From assembly GCA_964465385.1 (NCBI GenBank), contig CAYXIM010000010.1, positions 1-33,496 on the forward strand: 33,496 nucleotides of DNA, in the 5' to 3' direction. The notes below the pieces were generated by a model, which had not been told where the DNA came from, made no database searches, and was given only the letters and a program-made list of their open reading frames with translations. The number at the start of each line of letters is the position of its first letter. Positions within the stretch are counted from its first letter, which is position 1. Of the stretch, positions 7,866 to 16,267 are shown one piece after another. The stretch is from JAAYBY01 sp964465385. Its GTDB lineage: Bacteria; Bacillota; Clostridia; Saccharofermentanales; UBA5734. The translations under genes were made by a program, and so were the position numbers.

Positions 7866-8981
7866 TCAATCCAGCCGGCTTTCCTGCTGGCTCATCAAAG
7901 AGGCCTGGATGAAGGCATCCAGCTCCCCGTCCATGACAGCCTCGACATCGGATCGCTCGGTGCCGGTCCGGTGGTCCTTGACCATGGTGTACGGGCAAAA
8001 CACATAGGAACGAATCTGGCTGCCCCAGGCGATGTCCATCTGCCCGCCTTTGAGGTCCTCGATGTGGTCCATCTGCTGCTCCCGGGCGATGGCAAACAGG
8101 CGCGCCTTGAGCATGTTCATGGCTGTTTCGCGGTTTTGAATTTGGGAGCGTTCGGCCTGGCAGGAGACCACCACACCTGTGGGCAGGTGGGTGATGCGGA
8201 TGGCCGATTCGGTCTTGTTGACGTGCTGGCCACCGGCTCCGGAAGAGCGGTAGGTGTCGATGCGCAAATCTTCCGGCTTGATGTCAATGTCAATGGAATC
8301 ATCCAGTTCGGGAATCACTTCAAGTGAGGTGAAGGAGGTGTGGCGGCGGCCCGATGAGTCAAAGGGTGAAATGCGCACCAGGCGGTGAACCCCCATCTCT
8401 GTTTTCAAATAGCCGTAGGCATATGGGCCGCTGACCAGGAAGGAAACACTTTTGAGACCGGCTTCATCCCCTTCCAAAAGGTCCAGCTGCTTGACGTCGA
8501 AGCCGCGTTTTTCAGCCCAGCGCAGGTACATGCGGTAGAGCATCTCAGCCCAGTCCTGGGCCTCCGTTCCACCAGCCCCGGCATGCAGGGTGCACAGGGC
8601 ATTGTTCTCATCGTATTCGCCGGTGAACAGCAGTTCCAGTCGCAAGTCGTCATAGGCCCGGGTCAGGTCCTGGACGTTTTGCCGGACTTCTTCAAGGACA
8701 GCGCCGTCGCCGGCTTCGCGGCCCAGTTCACACAGGACCAGGGCATCTTCAAAGCGTTCGTCCAGGTCACTGAGGCGGTCGACCTGTTTTTGCAGGTGGG
8801 TCATGCGGGTTTGCACCTTGCGGGCCGCCTGGACATCGGTCCAAAAATCGGGTTCCTGGGCTTTGAGCTCCAGTTCCGCAATCTGGGCGTGGATGGCTTC
8901 AAGATCCAGTTTGGCCACCAGGTCTTTGAAGGCCTCCTGCAAGGTTTTCAGGTTTTGTTCCAATTCAACATAATCAAGCAT
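7866..8981 (-). CDS. prfB: Peptide chain release factor 2, without programmed frameshift
   Basis: RF2 (371 residues) ends translation at UGA and UAA. The SPF recognition motif (205-207) and the GGQ catalytic motif (250-252) are both intact. Most bacterial prfB genes have an in-frame UGA near codon 25 that needs a +1 shift. Here the frame runs unbroken through that point (LVAKLDLEAI), with no UGA, so the autoregulatory frameshift is absent. The start overlaps the aminotransferase stop by 8 nt (ATGCTTGA), with AGAGGTG 8 nt upstream. The gene is therefore probably translated together with lrp and the aminotransferase. Confidence 0.96.
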   Translation of the reverse strand: MLDYVELEQNLKTLQEAFKDLVAKLDLEAIHAQIAELELKAQEPDFWTDVQAARKVQTRMTHLQKQVDRLSDLDERFEDALVLCELGREAGDGAVLEEVRQNVQDLTRAYDDLRLELLFTGEYDENNALCTLHAGAGGTEAQDWAEMLYRMYLRWAEKRGFDVKQLDLLEGDEAGLKSVSFLVSGPYAYGYLKTEMGVHRLVRISPFDSSGRRHTSFTSLEVIPELDDSIDIDIKPEDLRIDTYRSSGAGGQHVNKTESAIRITHLPTGVVVSCQAERSQIQNRETAMNMLKARLFAIAREQQMDHIEDLKGGQMDIAWGSQIRSYVFCPYTMVKDHRTGTERSDVEAVMDGELDAFIQASLMSQQESRLD

Positions 8982-10164
8982 GCTTGCGACACCTCTTTAC
9001 AAACCGTTCCAAGCGCACCAGGGCTTCACGCAAGTTGTCGGTTGATGTGGCATAACTGATGCGCACAAAGCCTGCCGCGCACGCCCCGAAGGCCTCTCCG
9101 GGCACAATGGCCACTTTTTCTTCCTGGAGGAAACGCTCGCAAAAGGCCTGTGACGACAGGCCACTTGACCGGATATCCGGAAACAGGTAGAACGCCCCCA
9201 GCGGTTCGGTGCAGGGCAGGTCCAGCTCCCGGCAGGCGGCCAGCAGCAGGCGCCTCCTGGCGTCATAGGCCTCACGCATCTGCTCAAGCGGCTTTCTGGA
9301 ACCGGTCAGGGCTTCAATCGCAGCNNNNNNNNNNTCCTGGGCCATGGTGGGCGAGCACATGATGGCATACTGGTGGATTTTTTTCATGCTGTCGATGAGG
9401 CTGGCCGGGCCACAGGCATAGCCGATGCGCCAGCCGGTCATGGCAAAGGCCTTGGACAAGCCATTGACCACCACCGTGCGCTCACGCATGCCCGGCAAAG
9501 CGGCAATGGACACATGGCGGTGCGGCGCATACGTCAACTCGGCGTAAAGTTCATCAGATAAGACCACCAGGTCCTGCTTGGACAAAACCTCGGCCCAGGC
9601 AGCCAGCTCCTGGGCGGTGGCGATGGCTCCCGTCGGGTTATTGGGATAGGCCAGGATAACCAGCTTGGTTTTGGGTGACAGGGCTTGCCGGAGCTGATCA
9701 GGCGAACATTTGAAGCCCTGATCAGCCGGCCCGTGGACCGGCACCGGGATGCCCCCGGCCAGGCGGACACAGGCCTGGTAGGCAACAAAGGACGGTTCAG
9801 CAATGATGACCTCATCCCCCGGGTTAACCAGGGCCCTGACCGTCAGGTCAATGGCTTCACTGCCGCCCACTGTGACCAGGGTTTCCTCCTGGGGGCAGTA
9901 GGACAGGTCAAACTGGTCCTGCAGGTAGGCCGAGATGGCCTGCCTGACAGACAGGTAGCCGGCATTGGGTGAATAATGGGTGTGGCCCAGCTCCAGGGAC
10001 CGGATGCCAGCCTCACGGACCTGCCAAGGGGTTACAAAATCCGGTTCGCCGATAGACAGGGAGATGACCTCCCCTTTCATCTCTGAAGCCAGGTCAAAAA
10101 ACCGGCGAATGGCCGACGGGGGAATGGTTTGAACCTGTCTGGAAAGCAAGTGTTGCCAGTTCAT
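8974..10164 (-). CDS. Class I/II PLP-dependent aminotransferase (10-N gap inside)
   Basis: This is a 396-residue fold-type I aminotransferase of the aspartate/aromatic group. The PLP lysine is K238 in NGLSKAFAMTGWRIGY. The pyridoxal-binding YPNNPTG (173-179), D204 in VLSDELY and the SIGEPDF N-terminal motif are present, with an Arg in GFVRISYA near the C-terminus for the substrate carboxylate. It transfers an amino group between amino acids and 2-oxo acids. The specific substrate (aspartate, aromatic or alanine type) cannot be settled. Ten Ns at 9325-9334 interrupt it, but the frame is kept. It is coupled by ATGA to an upstream Lrp/AsnC regulator, a common pairing for amino-acid enzymes, and by 8 nt to prfB. 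Confidence 0.9.
   Translation of the reverse strand: MNWQHLLSRQVQTIPPSAIRRFFDLASEMKGEVISLSIGEPDFVTPWQVREAGIRSLELGHTHYSPNAGYLSVRQAISAYLQDQFDLSYCPQEETLVTVGGSEAIDLTVRALVNPGDEVIIAEPSFVAYQACVRLAGGIPVPVHGPADQGFKCSPDQLRQALSPKTKLVILAYPNNPTGAIATAQELAAWAEVLSKQDLVVLSDELYAELTYAPHRHVSIAALPGMRERTVVVNGLSKAFAMTGWRIGYACGPASLIDSMKKIHQYAIMCSPTMAQXXXXAAIEALTGSRKPLEQMREAYDARRRLLLAACRELDLPCTEPLGAFYLFPDIRSSGLSSQAFCERFLQEEKVAIVPGEAFGACAAGFVRISYATSTDNLREALVRLERFVKRCRKHA
9325..9334. other. Sequence gap (10 Ns) inside the aminotransferase
   Basis: The flanking frame is kept, so ten may be the real missing length. Similar 10-N gaps lie at 10407-10416 (lrp), 12640-12649 (membrane protein), 25943-25952 (ceramidase-like) and 29789-29798 (kinase). 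Confidence 0.95.
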
Positions 10165-10658
10165 AAGACAACCGCCTCACGCAGGTCTTCATCCTGGTCC
10201 AGGAAAGGCAGGTGGTTGACCTTGTATGTTTTGAGGACAAAGTGGGTCCGGGTGGACACAACAGCTTCCAGGGGGGCGATTTTTTCAGACACAAAGCGGG
10301 CAACCGTCTTGAGGCTTTCATCTTCAACAATGACCAGCAGGTCATAGCTGCCGGAAATCAAAAAGCAGGATTGCACCTCCGGGTGCTTGTAGATGCGCCT
10401 GGCAATNNNNNNNNNNATGTGATCAAAACCGCGGTCCAGCTGGGGGGTCACGCGAACTTCAATCAAGCCCGTCACCGATTCGCGGTCTGTCTTTTCCCAG
10501 TTGACCGCTGTGGTATAACCTAAAATCACCTTGTCTTGCTCCCACTGTCTCATCAGGGCGCTCACCCGGTCTGCTGGCAAACCGGTCATGACTGCCAGTT
10601 CTGACACGGGCAGGCGGGCGTTTTCTTGCAAATGTACCAACAGGGCCAGTTCTTTCAT
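10161..10658 (-). CDS. Lrp/AsnC family transcriptional regulator (10-N gap inside)
   Basis: This is a 165-residue regulator. A winged helix-turn-helix (about 1-50, with LPVSELAVMTGLPADRVSALM) is followed by an AsnC/RAM ligand-binding domain (about 63-150, with a SGSYDLLVIVEDESL core strand). Such proteins bind DNA as dimers or octamers and sense amino acids. The start at 10658 is chosen because GGAGGT lies seven bases before it. An earlier GTG overlaps that ribosome binding site. Ten Ns at 10407-10416 do not break the frame. It overlaps the aminotransferase start by 4 nt, so it probably controls that gene and itself. The acidic tail DQDEDLREAV is unusual but short. Confidence 0.9.
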   Translation of the reverse strand: MKELALLVHLQENARLPVSELAVMTGLPADRVSALMRQWEQDKVILGYTTAVNWEKTDRESVTGLIEVRVTPQLDRGFDHXXXXIARRIYKHPEVQSCFLISGSYDLLVIVEDESLKTVARFVSEKIAPLEAVVSTRTHFVLKTYKVNHLPFLDQDEDLREAVVL

Positions 10659-10683
10659 GGGGCATACCTCCACGCATAAACGA

Positions 10684-10711
10684 AACCAGACTGAATGGCT
10701 TCAGTCTGGTT
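10684..10711 (-). terminator. Perfect 12-bp hairpin between malic enzyme and lrp
   Basis: AACCAGACTGAA (10684-10695) and its exact complement (10700-10711) enclose a TGGC loop. On the minus strand the hairpin follows the malic enzyme stop and is trailed by TCGTTTAT, so termination is the first reading. It ends only about 25 bp before the lrp start, which leaves little room for a separate lrp promoter. An attenuator or an Lrp operator is also possible. Confidence 0.7.
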
Positions 10712-10733
10712 CCTTTCGATCACTGAAAACCAT

Positions 10734-11909
10734 TCAGATGCGCGCCACACCGGATGCGCGTGCAGCCGCTGCGACGGCCTGTGCCACCGCCGGTGCAACC
10801 CGCTCATCAAAGGCAGAGGGGATGATGTAAAGCGGCGCCAGGTCTTGTTCTTGGATCAGGTCGGCGATGGCGTAAGCCGCCGCCAGTTTCATGGGGTCAT
10901 TGATGTCACTGGCGCGCACGTCCAGGGCACCCCGAAAGATACCCGGGAAAGCCAGGACATTGTTGATCTGGTTGGCTGTGTCGGAACGGCCTGTGGCCAC
11001 CACGGCTGCGCCGGCAGCCAGGGCCTCTTCGGGCATGATCTCGGGCACCGGGTTGGCACAGGCGAAAATCACCGGACGGTCGGCCATGCCTTTGATCATG
11101 TCGCCGGTCAACGCCCCGGGTCCTGAGACACCGATGAAGACGTCTGCGCCTTTGAGCATGTCGGCAAGGGTCCCTGAACGGCCAGCCGGGTTGGTTGCTT
11201 GTGCCAGAGCCGCCTTGTGGGGGTTCAAGTCCTGGCGGTCAGGTGTCAAAGCGCCAGCGCGGTCACACACGACCACATCTTTGAGGCCGCTGGCCATCAG
11301 GAGCTGGACAATGGCTGTTGCAGCGGCGCCGGCGCCGTTGACCACCAGCCGGATCTGGTCCAGCTGCTTGTCAACCACCCGCAGGGCGTTGATCAGGCCG
11401 GCCAGGGTCACGACAGCGGTTCCATGCTGGTCATCATGAAAAATGGGGATGTCACAGCTGGCTTTGAGCTGTTCTTCAATATCAAAACAGCGTGGTGCGG
11501 CGATGTCTTCCAGGTTGATGCCGCCAAAGCTGCCGGCCAGCAGGCGAACGGTTTGTACGATTTCATCCACATCCTGGGAACGGATGCACAGGGGAAAGGC
11601 GTCCACATCGGCAAAGCTTTTAAACAAGACGCATTTGCCTTCCATGACCGGCATGCCGGCTTCAGGCCCGATGTCACCCAGGCCCAGCACCGCAGAGCCG
11701 TCTGTCACCACCGCGACCATGTTCCAGCGGCGCGTGTAGACATAGGACAGGTCCGGATCCCGGGAAATTTCCAGACAGGGTGCTGCCACGCCCGGTGTGT
11801 AGGCAATGGAAAGCGCCTCTTTATCCGTGACCGGGCTTCTGGAAACGACCTCGATCTTTCCACGCCAGTCCCGGTGTTGCTGCAGGGCTTTTTCTTTAAA
11901 ATCAGACAT
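10734..11909 (-). CDS. NAD(P)-dependent malic enzyme
   Basis: This 391-residue malic enzyme of the short bacterial type oxidatively decarboxylates malate to pyruvate and CO2. The catalytic Tyr in SIAYTPGVA (Y37), K92 in MEGKCVLFKSFADVDA and the metal-binding IFHDDQHGTA are present. The Rossmann motif VVNGAGAAATAI follows. Cofactor preference is not certain from sequence alone. The start is supported by GAGGGGG six bases upstream. It lies 29 bp after the membrane-protein gene and is followed by a strong hairpin, so it probably ends an operon of HndB-like protein, membrane protein and malic enzyme. Confidence 0.93.
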   Translation of the reverse strand: MSDFKEKALQQHRDWRGKIEVVSRSPVTDKEALSIAYTPGVAAPCLEISRDPDLSYVYTRRWNMVAVVTDGSAVLGLGDIGPEAGMPVMEGKCVLFKSFADVDAFPLCIRSQDVDEIVQTVRLLAGSFGGINLEDIAAPRCFDIEEQLKASCDIPIFHDDQHGTAVVTLAGLINALRVVDKQLDQIRLVVNGAGAAATAIVQLLMASGLKDVVVCDRAGALTPDRQDLNPHKAALAQATNPAGRSGTLADMLKGADVFIGVSGPGALTGDMIKGMADRPVIFACANPVPEIMPEEALAAGAAVVATGRSDTANQINNVLAFPGIFRGALDVRASDINDPMKLAAAYAIADLIQEQDLAPLYIIPSAFDERVAPAVAQAVAAAARASGVARI

Positions 11910-11938
11910 CGGTTTCCCCCTCTTATGTGTGCTGCGTC

Positions 11939-12648
11939 TTAACGCGAAACATCAGGTTTTGATGGTATCACAACGGGTTGTTTTTTGACAAGCTGCAGGT
12001 ACAAGATCCCCATCAGGCGCCCCTGCATGAGGGCCTGAAGCACCACGAAAAAGGAATTCAAGATGGCATAGGACACCTGGCTGCCCGAAGCCAGCGGCAG
12101 CACCAGGCTTTGCGGGATGGACAGCAAAAACGACAGCAAAAAGACCTTGATAAACAGGCCCAGCCGCCGGCCCCGGGTCTGTTCGAAGCTGGCACGCATG
12201 GCCTGGCCCAGGGTCTGGCGCCCAACAGCCAGGTTGAGCGGCAAAAAATACATCATAAAGACAAAGATCAGCAGGGGCAAAAAAGCCAGGAAGGCCGACA
12301 AAAGGGCCGGAAGGGCGATGATGAGGGCCAGAAAAACCAGGGGCGGCAGGGCCTTCAGGGTCAGGCGCAGGACCGCCGACTCCTCGGCCTCCTGGTCACG
12401 TTCACTGACAAAAAGCACGGCGTAAAGAAAGGTGAAAAAGGCACTGATCAGGTAGGTCAGGGCCAAAAGGCCCAGGTAAAGCCAGTTGCCTGGTGTTAAA
12501 ACCTCCCAGACAGGTGGCGGCACGCCGTTGCCGGACAGGATGGTTTCATAGGCAGACAGCAGGGCATCAAAGTTCTGGTCACCGATGGGCAACAGCAGCA
12601 CCAGCAGGTGGATGCCATAAAGCAGCAAAAACCACAGCTNNNNNNNNN
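11939..12648 (-). CDS. Polytopic membrane protein of unknown function (5' end in N gap)
   Basis: I do not recognise this gene confidently. The readable part is about 235 residues with roughly five or six hydrophobic segments: LWFLLLYGIHLLVLLLP at the readable N-terminus, LYLGLLALTYLISAFFTF, LVFLALIIALP, LLSAFLAFLPLLIFVFMMYF, LFIKVFLLSFLLSIP and a final one. An acidic loop (SERDQEAEES) lies between them. It weakly resembles the DUF975/GDPD-membrane-domain type of six-helix proteins. The start codon falls inside or just before the ten Ns at 12640-12649, because the frame is open into the gap. It sits between a HndB-like gene and malic enzyme, and its role is unknown. Confidence 0.7.
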
Positions 12649-12673
12649 NCCGATCCCGGCCTGCTGCGCGTGG

Positions 12674-13039
12674 TCAGGCTTGCGCCACCTGGGCAAGGGT
12701 CAGATCGGTGCAAATGCGCCCGTTGACAATGTGTTCGGCAACGACTCGCCTGGCCTTGGTGGCATCCATCTGCACATAGGTCACCTTGCTGCCATCGGCT
12801 TCAATGACCTCAACAATGGGCTCGAAACGGCAAATACCAATACAACCGGTCAACGAAACCTGGGTCTGGTGCAGGCCGCGCTTGTTACATTCATCTTGCA
12901 GGGCATCCATCACCGGCTGGGCGCCTGCCGCAATGCCACATGTGGCCATGCCAACAATGATGTTGCGCCCGCTCTGGCTTTCGCCCGCCTGTGTCTTCAG
13001 GGTCTGACGATAGGCTTCAAGATCTGCGATGGTCTTCAT
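12674..13039 (-). CDS. HndB-like [2Fe-2S] ferredoxin-domain protein
   Basis: This 121-residue protein has a thioredoxin-like ferredoxin fold. Conserved stretches are VGMATCGIAAGAQPVMDAL, TGCIGICRFEPIVEV and YVQMDATKARRVV. Cysteines C34, C66 and C70 are the conserved family positions, and C51 may be the fourth. In clostridial hydrogenase and NADH-dehydrogenase-like gene sets, this small protein accompanies NuoE- and NuoF-type subunits. No NuoF/HydB homologue is adjacent here, so it stands alone before a membrane protein and malic enzyme. It has its own good promoter (TTGCGG, 18 bp, TATAAT) and an AGGAGG ribosome binding site. Confidence 0.8.
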   Translation of the reverse strand: MKTIADLEAYRQTLKTQAGESQSGRNIIVGMATCGIAAGAQPVMDALQDECNKRGLHQTQVSLTGCIGICRFEPIVEVIEADGSKVTYVQMDATKARRVVAEHIVNGRICTDLTLAQVAQA

Positions 13040-13097
13040 AAAAACCTCCTCGTTTGCTCACATGATCAGCTCAAACCGCATGGTTTTTGCTCACGCT

Positions 13098-13127
13098 ATT
13101 ATAGCACTGCCACAGGCTGAGCCGCAA
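13098..13127 (-). promoter_or_regulatory. Sigma-A-type promoter for the HndB-like gene
   Basis: On the minus strand, TTGCGG (13122-13127) and a perfect TATAAT (13098-13103) are separated by 18 bp, about 60 bp before the start codon. Confidence 0.7.
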
Positions 13128-13180
13128 TGAGCAGATGCACGAATGCGCCGCAGGAAACAGAAGGCTTTGACGCTGAAATG

Positions 13181-14917
13181 TCAGGAGGCCGGCGGGCTTT
13201 TTTGCAGGGCCAGAAGCAGCTCCATCTGGGTGGCCGGCAGGGGTCGGCTGAGCCAAAAGCCCTGCAGGGCATCGCAGCCCAGCTGGGTCAGGTGCTGTTG
13301 GGTGGCTTCGGATTCAACCCCCTCAGCAATCACCTGTTTGCCGGCGTTGTGGGCCAGTTTGATCAGAAGTGACAAAAGGTGCTCGCCGTAGGCTTGTTCG
13401 GTCAACAGGCGAATGACAGATTGTTTAAGCTTGATGGCTGTATAGCTGTCCTGGCTGGCTTCAATCAGGTGGCACAAACCGTCGCAGAAGTGGTCCATGT
13501 AAATCTGAACAGGCATCTGCTGCATTTCAGACAAGGTTTTGCGCACGGCCTGGTTGTCTGCGCGGAAATCCACTTCACGGATTTCAAGGGCCAGGTTGTG
13601 CTGGATGCGGGGGTGGGCCTCGATCAGCTCACGCATCTGGCGGACAAAGTAAGGCGAGGCCAGCTGGTTGGTGCTCAGGTTAAGTGAAATCAGCGGGCTG
13701 CTTCCGGGGATGATCAGCCGTTTTTCAGCCCACAGGTTCATCTGGTTAAACGCTTTCTTCAAGGCCCAGTCCGTCAGTTCCCGGTCAAAGCCGACAGCAT
13801 CCGCCAGCGGCAGGAAATCGCCGGCTGTCTTGAGGCCTTCCTCGGGCGAATGCCAGCGCAGGAGCGCTTCAAAGGCGATCATCTGACCTGTTTGGGCGGC
13901 AATGATGGGTTGGTAGAACAAGGCAAATTCCTTGTCTTCAATGGCCCGGCGCATGCGGTTGGCAAAAACCGTCTCGCTACGCACCCGGTGGTCCAGCTCG
14001 CGGTCGTAGAAGGAATACCGGTTGCGGCCCTGTTCCTTGGCCCGGTAGAGGGCCAGGTCGGCTTTGTGGATGAGCGCCTCAACTTCTTTTCCATCTTTGG
14101 GGAAGAGGCTGACCCCGATGCTGGCTGTCACCTGTTCTTCCAGGCCGTTAATGCGCAGGGGCCGGTTGACGGCTTGTAAAATGCGGATGGCAATGGCCAC
14201 CGCCTCCTGCTCGCTGTTGATGTGGCGGGTGAACAAGATAAACTCATCGCCACCGTAGCGGGCCAGGGAGTCTGTTTCCCGCAGCAGGCCCATCAAGGTG
14301 TTGCTGATCAGCTGCAAGACCTCGTCTCCCCGCTGGTGGCCCAGGGTGTCATTGATGCGTTTAAAATGGTCCAGATCAATCAAGAGGACCGCCATCTTTT
14401 CCCGCCGCCTGCGGGCATCGATCAGGGCATGCTTGAGGCGGTCCACCAGGAGGTGGCGGTTGGGCAGCTGGGTCAGGGGGTCATAAAAAGCTTTGTGGAT
14501 CAGGTCAAAGCGGTCGCCGGTCGGCAGGCAGCTGTCCAGCAAGACCACTTGCACCAGGTCCGGGTGCCGCGTCAAACGCTGGCCGACCAGGCGGACAGGG
14601 GCCAGGTGGCCGGACTCATTCAGCTGTGTTTCCAAAGGGACCTGGCCGTTTTCTTGTGTGAAAAGGCGGTCAACCCAGTCGGTCAGCAAGGTTTGATCCG
14701 ACGGGGCGAACAAAGATAAAAAGGACGCATGGGTACGTGCCTGTGGCTGCACAGACAGGTGCAAGAGATCGGTGGCCTTCTGGTTGATGTAACGGATCGA
14801 GGCAGCGCGGTCAAGCAAGATCACCGGATCGGTGAGCTCATCCAACACCAGGCGGAAGTCAATAGATCCTTCCGCCACAGACAGGGGTTGGGCATGCTGT
14901 AAAGACATCTGATCCAT
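13181..14917 (-). CDS. PAS-GGDEF-EAL protein; GGDEF intact, EAL probably inactive
   Basis: This is a 578-residue cytosolic c-di-GMP protein with no membrane segment. A PAS-like sensor (about 21-128) is followed by a diguanylate cyclase domain with intact GGDEF (222-226) and a product-inhibition I-site RETD (213-216). A C-terminal EAL domain begins near 318. The EAL signature at 350-352, E532 of EGVE and Q552 remain. The metal-binding DDFGTG loop reads DHFCDG (475-480), and the KIDRSF segment has become KLKQSV, changing its Asp to Lys. ExTE is EIRE (445-448). I infer an active cyclase with a non-catalytic, perhaps c-di-GMP-sensing, EAL domain. AAGGAAG precedes the ATG. Confidence 0.93.
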   Translation of the reverse strand: MDQMSLQHAQPLSVAEGSIDFRLVLDELTDPVILLDRAASIRYINQKATDLLHLSVQPQARTHASFLSLFAPSDQTLLTDWVDRLFTQENGQVPLETQLNESGHLAPVRLVGQRLTRHPDLVQVVLLDSCLPTGDRFDLIHKAFYDPLTQLPNRHLLVDRLKHALIDARRRREKMAVLLIDLDHFKRINDTLGHQRGDEVLQLISNTLMGLLRETDSLARYGGDEFILFTRHINSEQEAVAIAIRILQAVNRPLRINGLEEQVTASIGVSLFPKDGKEVEALIHKADLALYRAKEQGRNRYSFYDRELDHRVRSETVFANRMRRAIEDKEFALFYQPIIAAQTGQMIAFEALLRWHSPEEGLKTAGDFLPLADAVGFDRELTDWALKKAFNQMNLWAEKRLIIPGSSPLISLNLSTNQLASPYFVRQMRELIEAHPRIQHNLALEIREVDFRADNQAVRKTLSEMQQMPVQIYMDHFCDGLCHLIEASQDSYTAIKLKQSVIRLLTEQAYGEHLLSLLIKLAHNAGKQVIAEGVESEATQQHLTQLGCDALQGFWLSRPLPATQMELLLALQKSPPAS

Positions 14918-14967
14918 GGCCTGCTTCCTTGCTGTGGGGCCGAACGTCGGCGTACGGTTGTGGGTTC

Positions 14968-14996
14968 ATTTTACAAGACCTGGGGCAAGCAGGCAA
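14968..14996 (-). promoter_or_regulatory. Promoter of the GGDEF-EAL gene
   Basis: TTGCCT (14991-14996), a 17-bp spacer and TAAAAT (14968-14973) lie on the minus strand about 50 bp before the start codon. This implies transcription independent of hom. Confidence 0.65.
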
Positions 14997-15003
14997 GGCA
15001 CAG

Positions 15004-16239
15004 TCAGAAAAGCCGCAGCCGTTGCAGGACGGCCTGGCCGAAAGATGCCAGCAGGTCAGCCAGCTGCTGCTCGGTCATCGGACCGGCCTGGCCAACCAGC
15101 CAGGCCTGCTCGGTTTTTTCCTGAGCTGCAACAGGCTCGGCGCCAAAGGGGGCAAAGGCCGCCTGGATACGGCTGGCCGGCAGGTCGCTGCGGAAACGGA
15201 CCAGGGCCTGGACCAGGCAGTCGGCGTGGGGCACAAGCGGTGACTGGTCCGAACGCACCCACTCTGACAGGTAGCGGACATCATGGTCTGTTTTCATGCC
15301 GCAGGAGATGACATCGGCGACGACGGCGCTGGCGGTGGGCAGCTTGCCTGCCCCCTGGCCGTAGAACATGGCCTTGCCCAAGGCGTTGCCTTCGATCAAG
15401 ATGGCGTTGTTGACCCCGTCAGCAACCGATACCGGGTGGTCTTGGGGGACCAGCATGGGTGCGACGATCAGGTCAACACGGTGATCGGCCAGCAGGCGGA
15501 AACGGGCAATCAGCTTGAGTTTGGTTTTCAAGAGGCGTGCGTATGCCTGGTCGGTCCGTTGGATGCGGCTGATGCCTTCGGTGTAAATGTCCGCATAGTT
15601 CATGTACTGGCCGGTTGAAATACTGCTGAGAATGGCCAGCTTGCGGCAGGTATCCGAACCGTTGAGGTCCTGGGCGGGGTTTTGTTCAGCATAGCCTTGC
15701 TCCTGCGCTTCCGCAAGGGCCTGATCAAAATCGATGCCGCCGGATGCCATGCGGGACAGGATGTAGTTGGTGGTGCCGTTTAAAATGCCGACTATGGAGC
15801 TGATTTCATTCACGGCCAGGGTCTTGTAGAGCGGGCGGATGATGGGAATGCCCCCACCAACGCTGGCTTCAAAATAATACTGGACCTGGTGCTGGCGGGC
15901 CAGCTTCATCAGCTCCGGTCCGTAGGAGGCAACCAGCTCCTTGTTGGATGACACCAGGTGCTTGCCGCCTTTCAGGGCCCGGATGGACAAGTCGCGGGCC
16001 ACCCCGGTGCCACCGATGGTTTCCACAACCACTGAAATGTCCGGGTCTGAAAAAATCTCATCCGGGTTTTGGGTGATCCGGTCTTCAAAGGGATCGCCGG
16101 GAAAGGGCCGGATGTCCAGGATTTTTTTCACATTCAGGGCGAAGCCTGTGCGCTGGCGCATGAGCTCCTGGTTCATCCGGCAGACTTCGGCAACACCGGA
16201 ACCCACCACACCGTACCCCAAAATAGCAATATGAATCAT
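15004..16239 (-). CDS. hom: Homoserine dehydrogenase
   Basis: This 411-residue enzyme reduces aspartate semialdehyde to homoserine on the way to threonine and methionine. The NAD(P) loop LGYGVVGSG (8-15), K100 in SSNKELVASYG, and the catalytic D196/K200 in DLNGSDTCRKLAIL are present. A C-terminal ACT domain of about 70 residues should give feedback control by threonine. The start at 16239 is preceded by AAGGAGA seven bases upstream. An in-frame upstream ATG would add 12 residues and ignore that site. It lies 28 bp after the ACT regulator gene, a common clostridial pairing. Confidence 0.95.
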   Translation of the reverse strand: MIHIAILGYGVVGSGVAEVCRMNQELMRQRTGFALNVKKILDIRPFPGDPFEDRITQNPDEIFSDPDISVVVETIGGTGVARDLSIRALKGGKHLVSSNKELVASYGPELMKLARQHQVQYYFEASVGGGIPIIRPLYKTLAVNEISSIVGILNGTTNYILSRMASGGIDFDQALAEAQEQGYAEQNPAQDLNGSDTCRKLAILSSISTGQYMNYADIYTEGISRIQRTDQAYARLLKTKLKLIARFRLLADHRVDLIVAPMLVPQDHPVSVADGVNNAILIEGNALGKAMFYGQGAGKLPTASAVVADVISCGMKTDHDVRYLSEWVRSDQSPLVPHADCLVQALVRFRSDLPASRIQAAFAPFGAEPVAAQEKTEQAWLVGQAGPMTEQQLADLLASFGQAVLQRLRLF

Positions 16240-16267
16240 GGCTGCTTCTCCTTCTTCGCTGCAGTGG

